A program made the position numbers and the translations under genes. The notes beneath the pieces were generated by a model. That model had not been told where the DNA came from, did no database searches, and worked only from the letters and a program-made list of their open reading frames with translations. From contig NC_035449.2 of NCBI RefSeq assembly GCF_002127325.2, positions 140,183,807-140,247,806 of the forward strand: a stretch of DNA of 64,000 nt. The letters are read 5' to 3'. Numbering within the stretch: the first letter of the stretch is position 1; each line of letters opens with the position of its first letter. Positions 57,274 to 64,000 of the stretch are shown here, one piece after another. Source of the stretch: Helianthus annuus. Lineage: Eukaryota; Streptophyta; Magnoliopsida; Asterales; Asteraceae.

Positions 57274-58404
57274 GGCTATACGGTATGGGGGTCGGCCCCG
57301 GCCCGTCGCGGGTCGGCGACGGTCCAAACACCGTGCCGCCCCCATACGTCGCCGTCCCCAACGTCCCTTTTCGGACGATCTCGACGAAGCAAAAAGGTGT
57401 GGGCCCCCCATATGACCGTTTGAACTTTAATAAAAAAAAAATTAATAACGGCTACTTTTCAAATATACACACATTTCAATACCATTTTTATAAATACTCA
57501 CACCCTTAACCCCTTTTTTCACCACTTTTCACCCAATACCACCCCATCTCTCTCACATTTTATAAACCACTCATCTCTTTTTATAAAAAGTCTTCATATT
57601 TTGCATCATTTTTTACCCGCTTCCACACCATTTCTCGCTAAAAAAATATCATGGCTTCACCCGTTTCTTCAATTTCCTCAATTTCATCAATGTCTTCATC
57701 GTCTTCGTCCGAGTGGTATTCATCATCTTCGGAAGAGGATGTTATTATGCACAACATGATTATGAACGCGGCTCAAGTGTTCATGTCGGCCGCTGAAGGG
57801 TCGTCCCAACCGCTAACCAGACGAGCAAAATATAATCGAGACCAAGAAGGTATTTTAATTTTTTTTGTATGTTTTAAAATGTATGTTTTTAATTAGTTTC
57901 ATTTATTTTTTGTTCTAAATTTATAGCCGGCCACGATAAACTAGTTGCCGATTATTTTGCCGACGAACCCGTGTACCCAGCCGAGATTTTTCGACGTCGT
58001 TTCCGCATGAGTCGTCAACTGTTCTTACGTATTGCAGGCGACATGGCACAGTCGTTTCCGATCGCTTATTTTAGTATGTTAGGATATTTGTACGTTTTTT
58101 TTTAACTTTAGGTTTTTAAGTTTATGTTTTTTTTAGTTTATTTTTTTTTTAAGTTTAATTTTTTTTTATGTTTATGTAATGTTTTATAATATTAATTAAA
58201 ATATTTTATTACTTTATTTGTTAAATGTTTAAAAAAAGATGGAGATTTAAAAAAAAATATATAAAAGTGGTGGAGGATGATGACTAGGACCATCCTCTCA
58301 TGCCCCCTAGTTTTGGAGGATGATCCATCCTTGGAAGGACTATGATGTGGCGCCTACGTGGCGGATCATCCTCCAAGGATGGTCCATCACCATACCATGT
58401 AGTC
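57274..58404 (+). mobile_element. PIF/Harbinger element, internally deleted
   Basis: TIRs GGCTATACGGTATGG and (inverted right end) GACTACATGGTATGG, flanked by the 3-bp duplication TAA (57271-57273, 58405-58407) that is characteristic of PIF/Harbinger. 1131 bp. It keeps only the N-terminal part of a transposase-type ORF; the right subterminal region (GGAGGATGATCCATCCTTGG) is an additional inverted repeat. Confidence 0.82.
57651..58065 (+). pseudogene. Harbinger transposase N-terminus, truncated
   Basis: Exon 1 starts ATGGCTTCACCC (57651), with a Ser-rich start, SSEEDVIMHNMI and RRAKYNRDQE. A GT-AG intron (about 57850-57926) leads in phase to AGHDKLVADYFADEPVYPAE and IFRRRFRMSRQLFLRIAGDM, the conserved entry to plant Harbinger-like (HARBI1/ALP1-type) transposases. 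The similarity ends near 58065 and poly-T-rich DNA follows. The DDE catalytic domain is missing, so the product cannot transpose DNA. Confidence 0.75.
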
Positions 58405-58407
58405 TAA

Positions 58408-59075
58408 TACGAACTGCTTATGTTTTTTATTAATAATTTTTTTATGTCATATATAACCTTTTACTTTGTAGACAATTTCCAAGCATATTAATTTTATGAT
58501 AACTGTTGTTATTATACATATTATACATATTAATTAAAAGTGGTTATGAACAGTGTTTTGTTTTTATTTAGTATTATTTTATTAATTATTCATTTAATTG
58601 TTTAGTAATAAAATAATTATTAGGTATTTGTACTTTTATTAGTAGCATTTTGTTTAGCATTCAGTTTGATTGTTTTATAATAATTTAAGTTCCGATCACT
58701 ATGATAGCGATACGATATATGTTATCAAACAAAAAACCATCAAAATTAATACATACCGGTACCGATGTTGTTCAGTTCGGTACGGTGTGAGAGGAATACG
58801 ATCTTAGTTTATCAAAAGAAAAAAAAATAAAAATAAATCCCGGTAATGATACAAATATTGTTCAGTCGGTTTCGGTTTGGGTTGGTACGATGGCGGCACA
58901 ATAGCCGTTTTCCATAATGTTTATATGACAACGTTGAAAAAAATAAACATAGAATGCAAACCAACCAAACCGATATCAACTGAACAACATACAAATCAAA
59001 TGATGTGTTGTGAGGGTTGATGTGTTGTATTGCAAGCAGCTGACACAAGTTCGATTGTTGTTGTGTCTGATTCTA
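58408..59075. other. Intergenic DNA, no gene
   Basis: AT-rich. Repeated GGTACGGTGTGA/GGTTTGGGTTGGTACGA words near 58770-58890 suggest a degraded repeat. Confidence 0.45.
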
Positions 59076-59084
59076 TGTTTTGCC

Positions 59085-59220
59085 AATGTGGGGTTAGCCC
59101 ACTTGGTGGAGACATATGCCTCTTAAGTGAGATGTTCCAGGTTCAATCCTGGGCAAGGGTGATAAATATTAGAATTATTGGTGAATAGAGCAGAACAGGT
59201 GTTGTTATTCAAAAAAATGA
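59085..59220 (+). mobile_element. tRNA-derived SINE candidate
   Basis: The RNA polymerase III box A-like TTAGCCCACTTGGTGG is followed about 35 bp later by box B-like GGTTCAATCC, the spacing of tRNA-type internal promoters. The tail ends near an A-rich stretch (CAAAAAAATGAG). It does not fold as an intact tRNA gene by eye. Confidence 0.45.
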
Positions 59221-61540
59221 GCATCAGTACTGGTATGGATATTCGTTTTTATTGTTTTCGATCGATGTAAGGTTTTCTCTTTCGATTACTATAGCGAGTG
59301 CAGGTACCGTAACAAACTAAACAGATACTAACCGAATTTTCGTCGCAAAGCGCGAGGAGAAAATCACTAGTGATAATTAAATAAAATAGACAGAGGTTGT
59401 TAGGTTAGACACGATGTTCTTCATTTGGAGTTTTGGACGTATGAATTGACCATATCTTTATCTCAATATATAAAATATAGGGAATGATGTGACCATATCT
59501 TTATCCCAATATATAACATTTAGAGAGAGCACTTCACATCACGATTCCATTCTTAAAAATTTAAAGAAAACTTATAAGAGTCTTCTAAATATAGAGATTC
59601 GCTATTTATCCATTTTATTTATTCTATAAAAGGTTCGTGAGTGGAAGAAAAAATAGTAAAGAGAATAAACAGGTATTATATTTAATTGAATAGTGATGTA
59701 TATAAGAAATGAGATGTGGGAGATTTTTAAAAGATATGTACATTTAAGATAAATGTGTGTTAAACTAAAAGGATGAGGATTGAAAAGATGTTCTAAACGC
59801 TCTATTTTCACTAAACATCATTGTTCTTTAAACTTATCTTTAATTCTTATTTAACATACCACCTTCAATCTTTAATATTTGTGTTTATGTCACTTATAAC
59901 CACTTAATTTATTTATTTTTTCTTTATGTCAGTTACAACCACTTAATTTAGTTATTTTATCTTTCTAAAATACTAATAAATATTTATATAGATGATGAAT
60001 GGATCTCTATATTTGAGAATCAATATTCATAAAAACTCTAAATTTTAAAAATGAATATCGATATATAGATTTTGATGGCGATGTATAACAACCCTCAAAA
60101 AGTTCCCAAACGACAACTAATCGAAACCTCGAATGCACGCGACAAGAAACGGCATGAAAACGATAAATGACACGCGATAGGACGAACTTTCAGCAGAGGA
60201 CACGTGTCACCCCCTCCCAACGCCATGTGGCAGACCTATACTAGTGACAAGGCAACCCTAGGCCATAGGAACCGTCCAGGCACGTCGCGGGGTTTCACCT
60301 TTCACTGAAACGTAGGCCTAATGTAGGGTAATCGCTAACAAAGGGGGTTCGGACACATAAGCTCAATTGTCACCTTTTTTTAAGATGGCGCGGTAATATC
60401 GATTTTAATTTGGTACTTACTTTAATATTTATGTGTTGTGACGGGTCAAAAATACTTTGGACGACTTGTAGCATGATACATATCGTGCAAATTTAATAAA
60501 ATGCATTTTGACGTATATTCGTGATAAATTGAAACGACTTTCAACTCTCAACATGACTTATTTTAGATACCCAATTTAAACTATGTTGGCCGTTTATCGC
60601 GAACTTGATTTTGAGTTAATAAACTCTTTTATTAATTATGGTTTTAAAATAAACAAATTTAATTTTAAAACGAATGTTTTTCTAACGACAAATTTGGATC
60701 ACTGACGGACCACTGGATTATCATCATGCCACCAGCGAAACCACCCAATCATATACATCTCCAATAGACAAATTTAATATTTTTATAAAACTCCTTTTAT
60801 TAAATTATATTTCCGAGTTAATTTAATACACCTTTTAATTATCTCGTCGTTAAATGAATGTGAAAATTTATTTAATAGTCTAATTATTTCCTAAATAATA
60901 TATCCCGCTACGCATAAATAAAATAACAAACCGAGCCTCCAGTAAATTTGTTCGTTTCGTTCGAGCCATTGAATGCTAACTAAACCAGTCTAAAGGGACA
61001 CAACATAACTATTTATCTTGTCGGCTTCCAATTAGTCGAAGATCTCTATCTTCTCGTCTGGTTTGCCGCCGTCTTCGATCTTCAATATCTTGTCTCGTTC
61101 GGTTTACAATTTTATAATAATACATCGTTTACAATAAAATAAAACCTAACTATTCACAGGGTTCCAAATAACCCGAAAAAAATAGATATTGAATCAAACC
61201 AAATACAACCAACAAACAAAAACATCGCACAAGATCTAAGGCTTGATTTATATCCATCACAATCATCATAAAAACGATAAAGGCATGATCTTTTCGTCAA
61301 ACTAAAGTTTTGACAAATAAATCATGCATCGTTTTAAACAAATATATTTAACCAAACGTAAAAGTGGCCCAGATACCATTATTGGGAATCGGTGTACCAT
61401 TAAAATAAAAACCATTTCATTTAATTTTTTAATAACACTTATTAAATGAGCAGAAGCATGTACAAATTCCAATCATAAAATAGTCTCACTAGAAGTCCAA
61501 TTACATTCACGTTAAATGAATATCACAACCATAGGGTGTT
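59221..61540. other. Long intergenic stretch, no gene
   Basis: Contains two small tandem duplications (GTGACCATATCTTTATC.CAATATATAA at 59449 and 59490; GTCA.TTA.AACCACTTAATTTA at 59888 and 59926). A change of composition from about 60087 (TGTATAACAACCCTCAAAAAG) onward could be a solo LTR, but I could not find its other end. No coding sequence. Confidence 0.45.
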
Positions 61541-61648
61541 CATAAAATAGTCCCACTAGCAATCATAAAAAGAAAAAAATACAGGAAAAAACAGCTTGAT
61601 GTTTCTAAAGATAAACACAAATTAAAGCCCAGAGGTGTTAGCCCAGAG

Positions 61649-61996
61649 ATGAGTCTAAGGCCCAAAAAAAGATCAAGGGTGGAACTGGAGGATTCTTTTG
61701 AGAGATTTGGTATAATGGGTCGACCCAATGAGGAGAGAGTTAATGGGGAGTATGATATGGGGACGACAGTGGAGACTTTTGACAGACTAAGGTTTGACTT
61801 GAACAAGAAAGGTAGTTCCTCTGGTGCTGGCGATAACTTGGGTGATGACTCTAGATCGGTTTCTCAGACAAAAGACAAAGGAGCGGAGGAGGATACTGTT
61901 GATAAGGAGGATGGCGGCAGTGAAATTCTTAAGGAAATTGAAGCAACGGTTTTGTTAGGTAACTGTATTGGGGTTAATCTGAGGAATCACTGCTAG
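61649..61996 (+). pseudogene. LINE ORF1 C-terminal remnant
   Basis: 115 codons from ATG-61649 (MSLRPKKRSRVELEDSF), charged and low in hydrophobic residues. It ends in ILKEIEATVLLGNCIGVNL, a phrase type found at the end of plant LINE ORF1 shortly before the endonuclease ORF. A TAG (61994-61996) interrupts it and the same frame continues about 17 codons. No RNA-binding domain visible. Confidence 0.55.
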
Positions 61997-62043
61997 CTCG
62001 TTAAGGAGGCGATTATCAATGAAGGTAATAATGCTTTTAAATC

Positions 62044-64000
62044 ATGATTTTTTTGTCAGTTAATGCTTGCGGTATAGGGGGGTGTTAAGGATGGGTGGAT
62101 CAGGGGGCTTAAGCAGGAACATGGTATCGATTTTCTGTTAATCCAGGAGACTAAGAAAGAAGATTTTTCTCGTGTTAGCATAGCCAAATTTTGGGGGAAA
62201 GGGGATTTTGGTATGGAGTTTGTTAGCTCTGTGGGTATGTCAGGTGGTATCCTTTGTATTTGGGACAAAGGGTTGTTCGAAGCTGTGTCTTTTGTTAAGA
62301 ATAGACATTTTTTGATTGTGGTTGATAAAATTAAAGGTAGTGGGTTAGTTTTGAACGTGGCTAATGTGTATGCCCCGCAATTGGTTAGCGCTAAACAAGT
62401 TGTTTGGAATGAGTTATCGATGGCCATGGAAGAATACCCCGGGATGTGGGTGGTGGGTGGGGATTTCAATGCGGTCATGGATCCAAGTGAGAGGAGAAAT
62501 TCCAGGTTTAACAATTCGTGTGCTACGAATTTTAACAATTTTATCTTTAATTTGGGGCTTTTAGAGTATGACTTGAAAGGCAGAAGGTTCACTTGTAATA
62601 GAGGAAATGGCAAAAAATTAAGCAAAATTGACAGATTCCTGGTGTGCTCGGAGTTTTTTACTCGTTGGCCGGAAGCTACTTTTAGGGCTCTTTCGGCCAG
62701 CTATTCTGATCATGGCCCAATTTTGCTAGTTACCCAAATGAGGAACTTTGGAGCAAAACCTTTTAGAGTTTTTAACTCGTGGTTGGAGAAAGACGGGTAT
62801 AAGGAAGCACTAGAAAAGTCTTTGGAGGGTTTCAATTATACCGGTCCGCCGAATTGTGTGTTGATTCAAAAGTTTGCGGCGGTTAGGAAGGTGCTTAAAG
62901 AATGGAGAGATGAGATGAAAAAGAAAGAGGGGGAATCGGTTAGTAGGGCGGTAGAACAAATGGAAGAGTTGTAGAGTTTTATGGAGTCTAGAGAATTATC
63001 GGAAGAGGAAGAATGGACATACTTGGAAAATAAAAAATTATTGATGGAAATTGAGAGAGGCAAGATGTTGGAAATGAAACAAAGATCTAGAACGAAGTGG
63101 GCGTTAGATGGTGATGAAAATTCGAAATTTTTCCATGCTCATGTTAATGCTCGAAAAGCGGTTAATTGTATCTCGGGTTTATATATTAGGTCGAGTTGGG
63201 TCACTAAACCGTCGATAGTTAAGTTGGAAGTCTTGAAATTCTTTAGGAGCAGGTTTTCGGAAGAAGTGAGGAGTAGGCCGGATTTGGAATGTCAAGGCAT
63301 TAGTCAGTTATCTGAGGTGGATAAGGCTATGCTTATTGTGCCATTCTCATTATCGGAAGTTAAGTGTGCTTTAGTGTGGAGATGACAAGGCGCCCGGTCT
63401 GGATGGTATGAATTTTAAGTTTATTAAAGTTTTTTTGGCACTTATTCGAGGTAGATTTTATGAATTTTTTTGAACATTTCTTTGAGAATGGGGTTTTTAG
63501 TAAAGGTTGTAGTTCGTCGTTTATCACTCTTATTCCAAAGATTAAAGATCTAGTGGAACTAAAAAATTATAGACCAATTAACCTTATCGGGATTGTTAGC
63601 AAGATGATCTCTAAGGTCCTTGCGAATAGATTGAAGAGTGCTATTGGCTCGGTGATCTCGGAATCGCAATCAGCTTTCTTGAAAGGAAATTACATTCTGG
63701 ATGGTCCTTTGATTATTAACGAGTTATACAATTGGGGTAAGAAGTTTAAGAAAAAAGTTTTCTTTTTTAAGATTGACTTCGAAAAGGCTTATGATAATGT
63801 GAATTGGAATTTTCTGATGTCTGTTATGGAGCAAATGGGATTTCCGTCGAGATGGTGCAGGTGGGTTAAAGGAATTGTGGAATCGGCAAGGTCGTCAGTT
63901 TTAGTTAACGGGTCGCCTACGTTTGAATTCATGTGCTCGAAAGGGATTAGACAGGGTGATCCGATTTCTCCGTTTCTTTTTATTATTGTAATGGAGGCTT
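62044..64000 (+). pseudogene. LINE endonuclease-reverse transcriptase
   Basis: The endonuclease starts at LSVNACGIGG; an extra G in a G-run near 62080 shifts the frame, after which it reads FLLIQETKKEDF, GGILCIWD, NVANVYAPQ, VVGGDFNAV, KLSKIDRFLV and ASYSDHGPI (catalytic Asn, Asp and His positions present). TAG at 62972 breaks the linker (EEL, then SFMESRELSEEE). The RT region follows: SRTKWALDGDENSKFFH, then frameshifts near 63383 and 63435, ITLIPKIKDLVELKNYRPI, FFKIDFEKAYDNVNW (first catalytic Asp) and KGIRQGDPISPFLF. The second catalytic box (YADD type) lies beyond the window. It would carry out target-primed reverse transcription. Confidence 0.85.

Larger units (their letters stand above)
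61640..64000 (+). mobile_element. L1-type LINE, degenerate, runs past the window end
   Basis: Tail of ORF1-like sequence, then an endonuclease-reverse transcriptase ORF. At least four inactivating lesions are visible. The 5' part of ORF1, including any zinc knuckle, is absent, so it is either 5'-truncated or diverged. The 3' end is outside the window. Confidence 0.85.

Noticed and set aside
59085..59160. Functional tRNA gene
   Set aside because: Box-like motifs are present, but I cannot pair acceptor, anticodon and T stems into a cloverleaf.
60087..61390. Possible solo LTR starting TGTATAACAACCCTC
   Set aside because: No matching end, second copy, primer site or target duplication could be found, so it stays a suggestion only.

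Overview
The window is nuclear DNA of a flowering plant. The evidence is spliced genes with GT-AG introns, two chromovirus-type Ty3/Gypsy elements, one Athila-type Gypsy element, a plant LINE, a PIF/Harbinger element and several Mutator-like and MITE-like inverted-repeat elements. Gypsy proteins with an extra acidic ORF before gag remind me of daisy-family (Asteraceae) genomes. That family-level guess comes from recall and has not been tested. There is no prokaryotic, organellar or CRISPR content.

Layout. 1-3000 holds nested hAT-like MITEs and a Mutator-like element with a central 42-bp minisatellite. 3000-5164 holds an auxin response factor (ARF)-like exon with intron-like surroundings. 5170-44267 is one insertion locus three retrotransposons deep. 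Gypsy-1 (+ strand, target duplication TGTAC) has its right LTR split by an Athila-type element (- strand, tRNA-Asp primer site, env-like ORF). The Athila element is itself split by Gypsy-3 (- strand, target duplication GGCTA), the youngest and nearly intact copy, a chromovirus with an integrase chromodomain. 44268-50600 is a mosaic of Athila LTR relic, a long CT microsatellite, Mutator-like and TA-targeting inverted-repeat elements, and a hairpin-forming repeat array. 51095-54804 (- strand) is the one convincing host gene. I reconstruct five exons and 445 aa, a plant protein of unknown function with a Trp-Arg-Cys-Lys-Trp block. Introns 1 and 2 each carry a Mutator-like inverted-repeat element. 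55000-61500 is mostly non-coding, with a MITE, a deleted Harbinger element with TAA target duplication, and a tRNA-derived SINE candidate. From about 61640 a degenerate L1-type LINE runs off the right edge.

How the parts relate. Gypsy-1 and Gypsy-3 belong to one lineage: same LTR ends, tRNA-Met primer site, gag type, and an extra ORF between primer site and gag. Gypsy-1 has lost most of pol and depends on helpers if it moves at all. Gypsy-3 keeps every catalytic motif I can check and has one visible frame break in pol. The Athila copy lacks a capsid region and has a mutated reverse transcriptase catalytic motif.

The most unusual signal is confined to the Athila element. GC-rich 11-12-bp palindromes (type CACGGCCCCGTG) recur about two dozen times, only in non-coding parts. 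Ten times they form pairs whose start points are exactly 21 bp apart, close to two DNA helical turns, although spacer sequence and half-site orientation vary. The second notable signal is the conserved acidic, proline-rich, coiled-coil ORF upstream of gag in both chromoviruses.
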